Part shown: positions 53,528 to 62,755 of the stretch, in pieces | How positions within the stretch are numbered: position 1 is the stretch's first letter | How the letters are laid out: each line of letters starts with the position of its first letter | NCBI RefSeq assembly: GCF_963667045.1 | Contig: NZ_OY762934.1 | Location: forward strand, 3,612,501 to 3,676,500 | Origin: an uncultured Cohaesibacter sp. | GTDB lineage: Bacteria > Pseudomonadota > Alphaproteobacteria > Rhizobiales > Cohaesibacteraceae | Reading direction: 5' to 3' | Length of the DNA: 64,000 nt | The notes under the pieces: model-generated | Databases searched by the model: none | The model's input: only the letters and a program-made list of their open reading frames with translations | Told to the model about the DNA's origin: nothing | Position numbers and translations under genes: made by a program

Positions 53528-54278
53528 GACCGCCAACAAGCATGAGCAGGGCAAGGGCGGTGATGACGATCCTGAAGATTTTGCGAAACAGTCCCTCATC
53601 CATGATGTGCAGCAGCTTGCTGCCGGTAAGAGTGCCCAGATAGCCGGACAGAATCATCGCGCCAATAAGACCCAGCCAGTCGGTATAGACAAAACCGATG
53701 AAGCCGAAGGCGATGATCTTCAGGCCGTGCGACAGGGTCATTGCGGTGGCGTGGGTGGCCACGACCTGTTTGCGGTCCGCAACCCGGTTGGATATCAGGG
53801 CTGCAATCAGCGGCCCGGTTGCGCCCACGAACATGGTGGCAATCGCTGCTATCAGCGCCCCGATGGTGACAACGCTGTCGCCACTGGCGGCGAGCCGCGG
53901 GGTTGGCAGCCATGTGATGGTCAGCACAAACAGGGCCAGAATGATTTTCAGCACGGCATCGGGCAAGGCAACGACAATCTGCGAGCCGATGATGGTTCCG
54001 ACGACAGAACCGGCGAGCAGCAACCCGATCAGCCGCCATTTTATGTGCGTGCGCAAATGCCAGGCACGCCCGGCGTTGGACCCCATCTGCACGGTTCCGT
54101 GCAGGGGGATGAGCGTGGTGACGGGGATGACCATGCCGAGAATGGCCAGAAGCGCCACCCCGCCGCCGATGCCAAAGGCTGCCGTGAAGGCCGATGTGCA
54201 ATAGCTGGCAAAGATCAAGCCCCAGAGGGTGAAATCGTCAAGCTGGGTGTTGGCAAACAGAGGCAGGGTTTCGAGCAA
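53511..54278 (-). CDS. TSUP family (TauE/SafE) transporter
   Basis: A 255-residue membrane protein with about eight helices. AAFGIGGGVALLAILGMVIPVTTLIPLHG (trimmed: FGIGGGVALLA, then PLHGTVQMGSN) is the first-half signature, and GATGPLIAAL with GYLGTLTGSKLL mark the second half. The family moves sulfite, sulfonates or other small anions. Its position beside a NitT/TauT-type ABC system would fit sulfonate use, but they are on opposite strands. The start is TTG at 54278 with a weak ribosome binding site, so the exact N-terminus is unsure. Confidence 0.83.
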   Translation of the reverse strand: MLETLPLFANTQLDDFTLWGLIFASYCTSAFTAAFGIGGGVALLAILGMVIPVTTLIPLHGTVQMGSNAGRAWHLRTHIKWRLIGLLLAGSVVGTIIGSQIVVALPDAVLKIILALFVLTITWLPTPRLAASGDSVVTIGALIAAIATMFVGATGPLIAALISNRVADRKQVVATHATAMTLSHGLKIIAFGFIGFVYTDWLGLIGAMILSGYLGTLTGSKLLHIMDEGLFRKIFRIVITALALLMLVGGLRGFL

Positions 54279-54376
54279 CGGCTATCGTCTCGTCGATTGA
54301 GGGCACATGTCGATACGTCTTGATACGTCGGGGGGGAAAGCGAGCCGGGCTTTGACCCGGCTCCCTGTGACTGTCA

Positions 54377-55543
54377 TCAGGCGGGCAGCAGCTCTTCCAC
54401 CAGCTTGGCCCAGTAGGAGGCTCCGATCGGAATGATCTCGTCGTTGAAATCATACTCCGGATGGTGCAGCGGGGCCGAGTCGCCGTTGCCGATGAAGATG
54501 AAGGCGCCCGGGCGCTCCTGCAGCATGAAGGAAAAGTCCTCTGCACCCATGGTGGCGACGATATTGTCCTCGACCTTGTCCGCGCCAGAGATGGATTTGG
54601 CCACCTTGACCGCGATTTCTGTCTGGGCTGCATGGTTGACGGTCACCGGATAGTCGCGCTTGTAGTCGAGGGTCGCCTTGGCACCATAGACGGCCGCCGT
54701 GCCCTCGATGATTTCTCTGAGGCGCTTTTCGGCCATGTTGCGGGTTTCCGGATTGAGCGTGCGTACCGTACCCTCGATGAGACCGGTTTGCGGGATCACG
54801 TTGTCGGTAAAGCCGGCTTCGATGTGACACAGGGAAATGACGATGGAATCCTGCGGATCGACATTGCGGCTTGCGATGGACTGCACAGCCTGAATGATGG
54901 CTGCGATCACCAGCACCGTGTCGATGCACTCATGCGGTTTGGCTGCATGGCCGCCACTGCCTTCGACATTGATGTAAATGCGGTCGGCTGATGCCATGAA
55001 TGACCCCGGACGAGTGTGGAATGCGCCCACTGGCACGTTTGGCCAGTTGTGCATGCCATAGACCTGTTCGATGTTCCAGCGATCCATCAGACCGTCTTCA
55101 ACCATGGCACGGGCCCCGCCGCCACCTTCCTCGGCTGGCTGGAAGATGAGAACGACTTCGCCGTCGAAATTGCGGGTTTCCTGCAGATATTTTGCTGCTG
55201 CGAGCAGCATCGAGGTGTGGCCGTCATGGCCGCAGGCGTGCATCTTGCCCTCCACTTTGGAGGCATAGGGTTTGCCGGTTGCTTCGTGCAGCGGCAGGGC
55301 ATCCATGTCCGCGCGCAGGCCGATGGTGCGGCCCGATTTGTTGCTCTTGCCCTGAATGACGGCGACAACGCCCGATTTGCCAACACCGGACGTGATGTTG
55401 GTGATGCCGTAGGATTTCAGCTCGGCGATGACGCGGGTGGTCGTCTTGTGGACGTCATATTGCAGCTCCGGATATTGGTGAAGGTCCTGGCGAACTTTCT
55501 GGATCTCGTTCTGAAATTCGGCAATTCGATTGATAATGGGCAT
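54377..55543 (-). CDS. M20 family amidohydrolase (hippurate hydrolase-like)
   Basis: A 388-residue zinc amidohydrolase. RADMDALPL and MHACGHDGHTSMLLAAA carry the metal ligands, and QPAEEGGGGA holds the catalytic Glu pair. A dimerisation domain starts at GSGGHAAKPHECID, and GAEDFSFML near the C-terminus is the last metal ligand region. Relatives hydrolyse N-acyl amino acids, indole acetyl conjugates or hippurate. AAAGGTC precedes the ATG. The 380-bp gap to the divergent carboxypeptidase gene contains no gene I can support. Confidence 0.9.
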   Translation of the reverse strand: MPIINRIAEFQNEIQKVRQDLHQYPELQYDVHKTTTRVIAELKSYGITNITSGVGKSGVVAVIQGKSNKSGRTIGLRADMDALPLHEATGKPYASKVEGKMHACGHDGHTSMLLAAAKYLQETRNFDGEVVLIFQPAEEGGGGARAMVEDGLMDRWNIEQVYGMHNWPNVPVGAFHTRPGSFMASADRIYINVEGSGGHAAKPHECIDTVLVIAAIIQAVQSIASRNVDPQDSIVISLCHIEAGFTDNVIPQTGLIEGTVRTLNPETRNMAEKRLREIIEGTAAVYGAKATLDYKRDYPVTVNHAAQTEIAVKVAKSISGADKVEDNIVATMGAEDFSFMLQERPGAFIFIGNGDSAPLHHPEYDFNDEIIPIGASYWAKLVEELLPA

Positions 55544-55923
55544 TGGGTTGACCTTTGTCTTTCCGGGAGGCTTGTTCGGGCTTTGTCATTCAGTGATGAT
55601 TTTGGTTTTGTGTCTGTGTGCGGCGCTAGAAAGAACAGCTTCGCGCACAAGACCAACTGGGATGGCACGGCGCTCGGGGGGTGCCATGCAACGGGGCCAG
55701 ATTAGTCAGATGGTCGGAGCGGAGCAAGGTCTTTTGTTGGAAATGGCGGGCTTCTTCGCATGCTTTCTACGGAAATGCACTGATCCTTTCTCCCGCACTG
55801 ATTTCAGCTACTTTTGGGGCTTTTGCTCTGGCCTTGTCTTGTTCGTGCCTTTATCTTGCGATAGAGAAGAGGCGCAGCTGCCTGCCCTATCATTGCCATT
55901 TCCGTTGGGAGTTTCAGTTCTTC

Positions 55924-57162
55924 ATGATTGACCTTATCGTCATCAGACGCCGGCATTCGTTTGTCCGTCGTGCTGTTTTTCGGTCTCTTGCCGCCACATT
56001 TCTGCTGGTGTTGGCCGTTGTTCAGGCGCAGGTCGCATGGGCAAATGCAAGCGGTGCGAAAGGGGGCTCCGGTCAGGCGCCACGGCCCGAACTGGAGCTT
56101 TCGCAGAACCCGATGCTGCTGATGGATGTGGCAACGGGCAATGTGCTCTATCAGAAGAACGCGAACCAGAAATGGTATCCGGCGTCGCTGACCAAGCTGA
56201 TGACCGCCTATGTGATTTTCAGGGCAATCGAGACGGGCGAAATTTCCGAGGACAGCGTACTCACCGTGTCCGAGCATGCGCTGTCGTATCCGCCAGCCAA
56301 AATGGGGTTTCCGGTAGGCACCAAGCTGACGGTTGGCAATGCGTTGCGCATGATGCTGGTCAAGTCGGCCAATGATATTGCCGCCGCGCTCGCCGAGCGG
56401 GTTGGTGGCAGCGAGGCCGGTTTCGCCGATCGGATGAATGCGGAAGCCCAGCGGCTTGGCATGCATGCCTCGCATTTTGTCAACGCCAATGGCCTCTACG
56501 CCTCCGGTCACGTGTCCTCGGCTCGGGACATGGCTGTTGTCGCGCGCCAGATCCTGATCGAGTTCCCGCAATATCGGACCCTTTTCCAGATTCCTGCCAT
56601 TCGTCATGGCAAGCGGGTTCTGCGCTCCTATAACACGCTGCTGGAGCATTTCCATGGCGCCAATGGCATGAAGACCGGCTTTGTCTGCGCGTCCGGCTAC
56701 AACATCGTCGGGTTGGCCACTCGCAACGGGCGGCAACTGATGGCGGTGGTCATGGGGGCTCCAACCTCCCAGATCCGGGCCGAGACGGCAGCCTTCCTGC
56801 TGACCGAGGGCTTTGAGCGCCAGGACATGCGCGCAGGCGCTGGTGTCCCGATCACCCAGGAGGCCGCCTTTGGCCCCATCAGTTCTGTGGGGGACATGCG
56901 GTCGCAGGTTTGCCCCAACGGGCAGGTCAAGTGGACCCCGGAAGTCAAGTATAACGTCAGCTATCTGTCGCCGCGCTTCACGCTGATGGATCCGGTGCGG
57001 GTCTATGCGGGTGTCCGTTCGGTGGAGCAACCGGTCATTCTGCCGCCATCGCTGCCGCATCTGCCGCAGTTTGCGCCGAAGGAAAAGATTGCGGTCCAGC
57101 CGGTCAAGCAGCAGAAGGGTGACGCCATCCGGCTTGCCCAATTGCCGCGGCCCAAACCCTGA
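55924..57162 (+). CDS. D-alanyl-D-alanine carboxypeptidase (PBP5/6 type)
   Basis: A 412-residue periplasmic penicillin-binding protein that trims the terminal D-Ala from peptidoglycan stem peptides. An N-terminal signal (hydrophobic about residues 20-38) precedes the catalytic triad of motifs: S-x-x-K in YPASLTKLM, S-x-N in VKSANDIAA, and K-T-G in GMKTGFVCASGY. A Pro-rich C-terminal tail of ~80 residues replaces the usual PBP5 anchor domain. The ATG at 55924 is the last in-frame start before the signal peptide. Confidence 0.9.
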   Translation: MIDLIVIRRRHSFVRRAVFRSLAATFLLVLAVVQAQVAWANASGAKGGSGQAPRPELELSQNPMLLMDVATGNVLYQKNANQKWYPASLTKLMTAYVIFRAIETGEISEDSVLTVSEHALSYPPAKMGFPVGTKLTVGNALRMMLVKSANDIAAALAERVGGSEAGFADRMNAEAQRLGMHASHFVNANGLYASGHVSSARDMAVVARQILIEFPQYRTLFQIPAIRHGKRVLRSYNTLLEHFHGANGMKTGFVCASGYNIVGLATRNGRQLMAVVMGAPTSQIRAETAAFLLTEGFERQDMRAGAGVPITQEAAFGPISSVGDMRSQVCPNGQVKWTPEVKYNVSYLSPRFTLMDPVRVYAGVRSVEQPVILPPSLPHLPQFAPKEKIAVQPVKQQKGDAIRLAQLPRPKP

Positions 57163-57201
57163 GTTCAACACTTCTGTTCAGCGTTTTGGAGCGGGTGTAG
57201 G

Positions 57202-57432
57202 TCATTCCCGCTCACTTCCCTTTTCAATGATGAAAGCTAGCCGGTCGCCGCGCTGGCTGGCCTTGATCAGTCGATGTCCCTTCTGGGTACAGAAATGGGG
57301 GATATCGATGGCGGCCATCGGATCTGTCGCCAGCACATGCAACCGCGATCCTTCTGCCATGCTTGCCAATGCCTTTTGCGTGTGCAGTACCGGCAGGGGA
57401 CATTTGAGGTCTGACAAATCCAGTTCCTGCAT
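57202..57432 (-). CDS. TusA-like sulfur-carrier protein
   Basis: A 76-residue protein of the SirA/TusA family. DLSDLKCPLPVLHTQKAL holds the conserved CPxP motif whose Cys carries a persulfide in sulfur relay to tRNA thiolation or molybdenum cofactor synthesis. The C-terminal strand LAFIIEKG completes the fold. The ATG at 57432 matches the family start and has AGGAAAGG upstream; an ATG ten codons earlier is possible. It converges with the carboxypeptidase gene. Confidence 0.88.
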   Translation of the reverse strand: MQELDLSDLKCPLPVLHTQKALASMAEGSRLHVLATDPMAAIDIPHFCTQKGHRLIKASQRGDRLAFIIEKGSERE

Positions 57433-57586
57433 CGCGCTGCCTTTCCTGCCGCCCTGTGTCATGCTGCTCTCTTTTACCCTTGAATGGGGCTATCGAATGG
57501 GGGCCTTGCTGCCGACTATATTTGTCTTCTGTTTTTCATTCAAATCAGCAAGGATGCGTCAACGTGTTTTTACATAGAATTGCGAG

Positions 57587-58132
57587 ATGATGATGATTGC
57601 AGCAAATGATGTTCTGGATTTCTGGTTTTCCGCTGACCCCAAGCTCTGGTTTGCCAAGAACAATGCCTTCGATATGCGGATCCGGGTCAGGTTCGGCATG
57701 GCACTGGAAGAGGCCCGGCAGGGGCGTCTTGATGACTGGCGCGAGACATTCCGTGGCAAGCAGGCCCTGATCATCATGCTGGATCAGTTCTCCCGCAATC
57801 TCTATCGCGGTCTCCCAGACGCCTTTTCGCAGGATGCGGTTGCTCTTGCGCTGGCCCACGAGATGGTGCGGCAGCCAGAATGGGACACCCTCTCTGCGCC
57901 CGAGCAGCAGTTTGCCATCATGCCGATGATGCATTCCGAAGATCTGGCCGATCAGCAGAGCTGCCTCAAATGGATGGCGCTAACTGGCATAGAGGGGGCG
58001 ATCAAAGCCGCACGGGAGCATCTCGACATTATCTCCCGCTTCGGGCGCTTTCCGCATCGCAATGGGATTCTGGGCCGGGAGTCAACTCGCGAGGAACGGC
58101 AGTTTCTGGCCGACGGTGGCTTCGCTGGCTGA
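57587..58132 (+). CDS. DUF924 family protein
   Basis: A 181-residue all-helical protein. DVLDFWFSADPKLWFAKN at the start, LIIMLDQFSRNLYRG in the middle and GRFPHRNGILGRESTREE near the end are the three conserved blocks of DUF924 (tetratricopeptide-like fold). Function is unknown. The chain starts with three Met codons, any of which may serve. Confidence 0.9.
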   Translation: MMMIAANDVLDFWFSADPKLWFAKNNAFDMRIRVRFGMALEEARQGRLDDWRETFRGKQALIIMLDQFSRNLYRGLPDAFSQDAVALALAHEMVRQPEWDTLSAPEQQFAIMPMMHSEDLADQQSCLKWMALTGIEGAIKAAREHLDIISRFGRFPHRNGILGRESTREERQFLADGGFAG

Positions 58133-58364
58133 TCTTTCCGGAGGGTTGCGCCAGGTGCTGTTAACCATTTGTAGATGATTTCGTTTCGCATGGTGTATTT
58201 TTCGTATATGAAATTACTTAAATTGAAGTGAGCCTGCGGGCTTGTCGCGGTGACATTCCGTGGTTCGGGATGTTTGCCTTTCGGAAACGGATTTGTGCGA
58301 GACTGTCATTTCTCAATGGGCAACCGATTGTGCCAATGACATCTGCTTGCAGGGAACTGAACAG

Positions 58365-59471
58365 ATGCTCCAGCAAACAAGATTCATTCAGGAAAAGACC
58401 TGCTTGACTGATCGTTTTGATAATCCGTTTGTCGATGAACTGTTCATGCGCGCTGGCGAAGGCCGGATTTCCGCGTCTGGGCTCAATGTTGTTCAGTCTG
58501 GCGGCTATCGGTTCCCTTATGAAAATCTCAAGGGTGCCAGCACGCTGAGTGTGCGCGCGGCCCGCTTCTGGGCGCATGGCTATGGTCCGGTTGGTGGCGC
58601 CTTCTGGGATCCGGATGGCTACCATCTGCGCAATGAGGCCGATTTCCACGCCGGGCTCGACAAGCTGGCCGAGGCCTCTGACGCCCAGGTTCTGATCTGG
58701 CCCTATTTCCCGATGCAGGCTCGCGAATATGGCTGGCTGGAAAACTGGGTATCAGCCAGACTGGGACGCGACACAGCCAAGGGCTTGATTCCGAGGACGC
58801 GCGATCACGCCAGAGCCTTTCTCAATTGTGAAAGCAGCGCGGTGAGCGAGGACGATGGCGGCCTGCAGCTCAGCCGCAACAAGCGAAAGACCACCGGGCG
58901 GCAATGGCGTCGGCTGGAGGAGCTTGGAAACTTGCAGTTCGAGTCAACGCGTGACGGGCTCGACCACGCGGAGGCGATAGAAGCCTTTCTGCGCGTCGAA
59001 GCTTCCGGCTGGAAGGCCAACAGGGGAACGGCGCTGGCAGTCAATGCCGAGCTCAACGCTTTTGCTCATGCGTTCCTGCCGGGCATGCTGGCCAACGAGC
59101 GGGCGCAGATCGACCTGCTGGTTCTGAACGGCCGCTGCCTATCAGGGCTGGTGTCCTTCCATTGCGGGCGGGGACTGTTCACCTGGAAGACCGGGATGGA
59201 TGACGTCTACAAACGCTATTCGCCCGGTGTGCAGATCCTGCTTGAGGTCAGCCGTCAGGCGGTCGCCGACCCCGGTGTCGACTATATCGACAGCCTTGCC
59301 GACAGTGGCCATCCGGTGGCCGAGCATATCTGGGCGGGACGTCGTCAGCTGGCGACGCTGTTTGTGCCGCTCACCGGATTTGGTCAGGTGGCGGCACACG
59401 GGTTGTGTTCGGCCTATAGCACCAGAGATACGGCGCGCTACTGGGCCAAAAGGGCACTTGGCCGGGTCTGA
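58365..59471 (+). CDS. GNAT/BioF2-like acetyltransferase
   Basis: A ~368-residue protein with the two-GNAT-domain build of the CelD/BcsL (BioF2-like) family. SRNKRKTTGRQWRRLEELG at about residue 166, FLRVEASGWKANRGTAL, and the C-terminal fold with LSGLVSFHCGRGLFTWKTGMDDVY (trimmed: SGLVSFHCGRGLFTWKTGMD) are family blocks. Such proteins acylate exopolysaccharide or cell-surface sugars. The ATG at 58365 has AGGGA nine bases before it; an upstream GTG at 58260 lacks one. Its end overlaps the convergent CAP lipoprotein gene by 34 bp. Confidence 0.8.
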   Translation: MLQQTRFIQEKTCLTDRFDNPFVDELFMRAGEGRISASGLNVVQSGGYRFPYENLKGASTLSVRAARFWAHGYGPVGGAFWDPDGYHLRNEADFHAGLDKLAEASDAQVLIWPYFPMQAREYGWLENWVSARLGRDTAKGLIPRTRDHARAFLNCESSAVSEDDGGLQLSRNKRKTTGRQWRRLEELGNLQFESTRDGLDHAEAIEAFLRVEASGWKANRGTALAVNAELNAFAHAFLPGMLANERAQIDLLVLNGRCLSGLVSFHCGRGLFTWKTGMDDVYKRYSPGVQILLEVSRQAVADPGVDYIDSLADSGHPVAEHIWAGRRQLATLFVPLTGFGQVAAHGLCSAYSTRDTARYWAKRALGRV

Positions 59472-60013
59472 GACACGGGCTGCTGGAACTTCTGCTCGTC
59501 TGGCTTGGCCAAAATCAGCGACCAGAAGACCTTGTATTTTGCATCACCCCGGAACTGGGTGGCAATGCCCATCTGGGTCATCCCTTCCTTGAGCATGTTG
59601 GCATTGTGGCGGCTGGAATCGCGCCAGCCGGAAAAGGCTTCGGCAAGCGTGTAGTAGCCGGCGCCGATATTCTCGGTGGCCAGTACCGGATCATAACCGG
59701 CTCGTTCAAGGCGCTTGATGAGCGTGAGATCCGGGGTCAGCGCATGGCTGACCTTTACGGCCTTGGCCATGGCGTCTGCTTCTTCCTGTGCTGCTGCATT
59801 GAGCTTTGCATCAAGGGTCAGGGTCGAAAGGCCGTGCCGCTTGCGATAAGCGTTGAGCATGTTGAGCGCTTCCTGCGGATCAACACTCACGTTGCCCTTG
59901 CCAAGATTGGCATACATGGCCGGGCTTCCGGGCCCCGGCCCTTCGGCGCAGCTTGCCAGCGCAGCGGCAAGAAGCAGCGCGGCTACTGGGTAGAGACTAG
60001 TTTTCGGCAGCAT
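59438..60013 (-). CDS. CAP-domain lipoprotein
   Basis: A 191-residue lipoprotein with lipobox LASC at about residue 20. The CAP (SCP/PR1) domain covers about residues 45-175. Landmarks are LNAYRKRHGLSTL, the His in VSHALTPD, TENIGAGYYTLAEAFSGWRDSSRHNANML (trimmed: TENIGAGYYTLAEAF, then HNANML) and the late strand. Secreted bacterial CAP proteins lack a settled function. Its start lies within the last codons of the upstream MscS-type gene (17-bp overlap), so translation is probably coupled. Confidence 0.86.
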   Translation of the reverse strand: MLPKTSLYPVAALLLAAALASCAEGPGPGSPAMYANLGKGNVSVDPQEALNMLNAYRKRHGLSTLTLDAKLNAAAQEEADAMAKAVKVSHALTPDLTLIKRLERAGYDPVLATENIGAGYYTLAEAFSGWRDSSRHNANMLKEGMTQMGIATQFRGDAKYKVFWSLILAKPDEQKFQQPVSQTRPSALLAQ

Positions 60014-62540
60014 CGGCATCCCCATCAGCTGAATTGTCAGAGGCGCTGTCTTCCACCTCGACTTCGTCCGCTTTAGGGCGCGATCTGGTTTTCCGCAGCT
60101 TTTTTCGTGGCTCCTCGGTGACGGGCTTGAATTCTTCAGGTACCGTGACTGAACGCACATGCACATCCTGCTGCGGGAATGGAATTTCGATCCTGGCATC
60201 CTTGAGCGCCTTGAAGATGGCAAAGCGCAAATCGCTTTTGGCCGTCATCGAGTTGTTGACATCCTGAACGAAACAACGGAGTTCAAAATCGAGCGATGAC
60301 GCTCCGAAATCCATGAAATAGACCACCGGTGCCGGATAACTGGTGACATAGCCATTGGCGTCGGCCACATCGAGCAGGATCTGCCGTACCTGTTCCGGAT
60401 CTGCGTCGTAGGACACCCCGATCGGAACGATGATCCGGCCCATGGAGCCGTTGTGCATCCAGTTCATGACGCGGTTGGAGATCAGCTCGGAGTTGGGCAC
60501 GACAACCGTCGCCCTATCGAATGTCTCGATCTTGGTGGCGCGCACGGAGATCTTCCTGACATAGCCCTGATCGCTGCCAACGACCACCCAATCGCCGGTC
60601 TTGATGGGGCGTTCCACCAGCAGGATGAGGCCGGAGACGAAGTTGTTGACGATGCTCTGGAGGCCAAAACCGATGCCGACCGAAAGGGCACCGGCAACGA
60701 GGGCGATGTTCGACAGGTCCAGGCCCATGTAGGAAAAGGCGATCATCGCGGCGATGATCACGCCCAGATAACCTAGGCTGGTCTGGATGGAGCTCTTGAG
60801 GCCCGCATCGAGGTTGGTGGCTGGCAGCCATCGCTGTTCGATCCAGCGTTCGACGCTCTTGAGCAGGACGATGGCAATGATGAACACCAACAGCGCGCCA
60901 AGGATATTGACCGGCGAGATGGTGAGGTCGCCCAGCTTGACGTTGAAGATCGCATTCTTGAGGGAGGACAGGAAGTCGGTCGATTCAACGCCCCATGGGG
61001 AGAAGATGAGCAGGGCGGCGCTGAGATAGAGCAGCACACGGACGATGCCGTTCAACAGCACGCCAAGCTGGTTGACGGCGCTCATCGAGACGCCCATCGC
61101 CTTGGAAATGCGCTGCTTGGGGCCATCGGTCGAGCCCAGATATTCCAGCAGGAAGTTGTCGATCAGCGCGGACAGGATGCCCAATAGGCCCAGAATGACA
61201 AACAACCGTCCCATCTGCTCGGCGACAAAGGCGCCAAGCGAGACAAAGCCGAGGATGGGGGCGGCGGCGGCAATCAGGCAGACCAGCCAGACGAGAGGCT
61301 GCAGGAGGCGGATAAAGCGGGGCAGGGAGAAGCCGTTCTGGATCTCCTCGCTTTCCACCGGCGCAACCGACTGGTCCGGCTGCGCGGCGATCAGCAGGCG
61401 CAGCCCGATGAAGACGAGAACTGCGATCAGCACAGCCGCTACGCCATTGAGGAAGATGGTCGTTTCCAGCGGCGCGAACAGCAGTTCATCAACCTGATTG
61501 ACCAGAGTTTCAACCACGAAGGTGACGATCAGGGCCAGGGCGACGCTGAAGATCTTGCGGGCGTCGCCGGATTCAAGCTTGAGCAGCCGGTAGTTGGGTC
61601 GCCCCGGAGCCAGCAATACGCGGGCCAGCCCATAGGACAGAGAGCCGCTGAAGACGACGAACGACAGGTGGTCGAGCAGCAACTCGATGCGGCTGGGCAG
61701 CAGGTTGGCGTTGCTCAGGATCAGCGTGATGGCCCAGAGGATGGCAACCGGAAAGATGGTGTAGACGAGGACGGCCCAGCTGGCAAAATAGCTGCGTTGC
61801 AGGGCGGTGGGCGATTCCAGGCTTGCAAGCCGCGACAGGCCGACGAACAACAGGATGCGCAACGGGCCGAAAATCAAGAGGATGACGAACAGCAGCATCG
61901 CCAGCATCGACCAGATCTGGTCTGCGGCCTTGGTCGAGAGGTAGCTGGCCCAGTCCGAGAGCAGGGTAAGAGTGACCCGCCATGTCGTGATCAGCCCCGC
62001 AAGGCCCTTTACCCAGAGGGTCGGGTCGAGAATGGTGTTGCTGCGTTCGAGCAACTGGCTGGTGAAGCGTTGTTGACGGGCAACCGTAATCCTGTTGCTG
62101 AGCTGTTCGCTGCGGACGATGGCGGAGGAGACGAGCTTGATCTGGGCATCCAGCTCGGAAAGCTGGGTTTGCAGTTCCTGGCGCCGTTTGGCCAGTTCCT
62201 CGGTTTCGGGGTTGGCCTCAGTACCGTCCTTCTGGTCTGCCGGCTTGAGTGTGTTGGCGCGGGCCTGGGTTTCCTGCAATTGCGGCTGCAGTTTGTCTTG
62301 CAGGGCCTTCGCCTCTGTATCGATCTGCGTCAGGTCTGCCCTGAGGCTGGTATAGGTCTGGTCAGACAAGGTCTTCCGGTTCAGCGTCGCCTCGATCTGG
62401 TCGAGGCGGGCGATCATGGAATCGGTCTGATCTTTGGCGTCACCGGTCTGGGCGTTGGCTATCGACAGGCTGCCAAGCAACAGGCAGAGCACCAGATTGA
62501 CGATGAAAAACAGGTGGCGGACAGGTGTGAAGTGATCCAA
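59997..62540 (-). CDS. Large MscS-type mechanosensitive channel with DUF3772 domain
   Basis: A ~847-residue membrane protein. A signal sequence, a periplasmic coiled-coil part (about residues 35-150; DUF3772), then about eleven transmembrane helices ending in the MscS pore helix (NIALVAGALSVGIGFGLQSI, about residue 645) and the beta-domain PIKTGDWVVVG with GYVRKISVRATKI. The tail of ~50 residues is charged, with Lys/Arg then Glu/Asp runs. The build matches MscK/YbdG-like large channels that protect from osmotic downshock. TTG at 62540 with GAGGAAG upstream is preferred over TTG at 62573. Confidence 0.88.
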   Translation of the reverse strand: MDHFTPVRHLFFIVNLVLCLLLGSLSIANAQTGDAKDQTDSMIARLDQIEATLNRKTLSDQTYTSLRADLTQIDTEAKALQDKLQPQLQETQARANTLKPADQKDGTEANPETEELAKRRQELQTQLSELDAQIKLVSSAIVRSEQLSNRITVARQQRFTSQLLERSNTILDPTLWVKGLAGLITTWRVTLTLLSDWASYLSTKAADQIWSMLAMLLFVILLIFGPLRILLFVGLSRLASLESPTALQRSYFASWAVLVYTIFPVAILWAITLILSNANLLPSRIELLLDHLSFVVFSGSLSYGLARVLLAPGRPNYRLLKLESGDARKIFSVALALIVTFVVETLVNQVDELLFAPLETTIFLNGVAAVLIAVLVFIGLRLLIAAQPDQSVAPVESEEIQNGFSLPRFIRLLQPLVWLVCLIAAAAPILGFVSLGAFVAEQMGRLFVILGLLGILSALIDNFLLEYLGSTDGPKQRISKAMGVSMSAVNQLGVLLNGIVRVLLYLSAALLIFSPWGVESTDFLSSLKNAIFNVKLGDLTISPVNILGALLVFIIAIVLLKSVERWIEQRWLPATNLDAGLKSSIQTSLGYLGVIIAAMIAFSYMGLDLSNIALVAGALSVGIGFGLQSIVNNFVSGLILLVERPIKTGDWVVVGSDQGYVRKISVRATKIETFDRATVVVPNSELISNRVMNWMHNGSMGRIIVPIGVSYDADPEQVRQILLDVADANGYVTSYPAPVVYFMDFGASSLDFELRCFVQDVNNSMTAKSDLRFAIFKALKDARIEIPFPQQDVHVRSVTVPEEFKPVTEEPRKKLRKTRSRPKADEVEVEDSASDNSADGDADAAEN

Positions 62541-62755
62541 GGAGTCTTCCTCTCGCAAAAACGATTCAGTCAAGACCTGCAGAGCGATATGTCTTTGTGT
62601 CTAAAGGAAATCGCACGTGAACTCAATCGCTTCGATCGTCCCCCAAACCATAGGCTAAATATGAAGGAAATATGGCGTTTTGGAACTTCAAGGCTGGTGT
62701 CCGGGTTGTCTTGGCAGTAGGCTTTGAGGGAATTGTGCATTTCAGAAGAGGTGGA

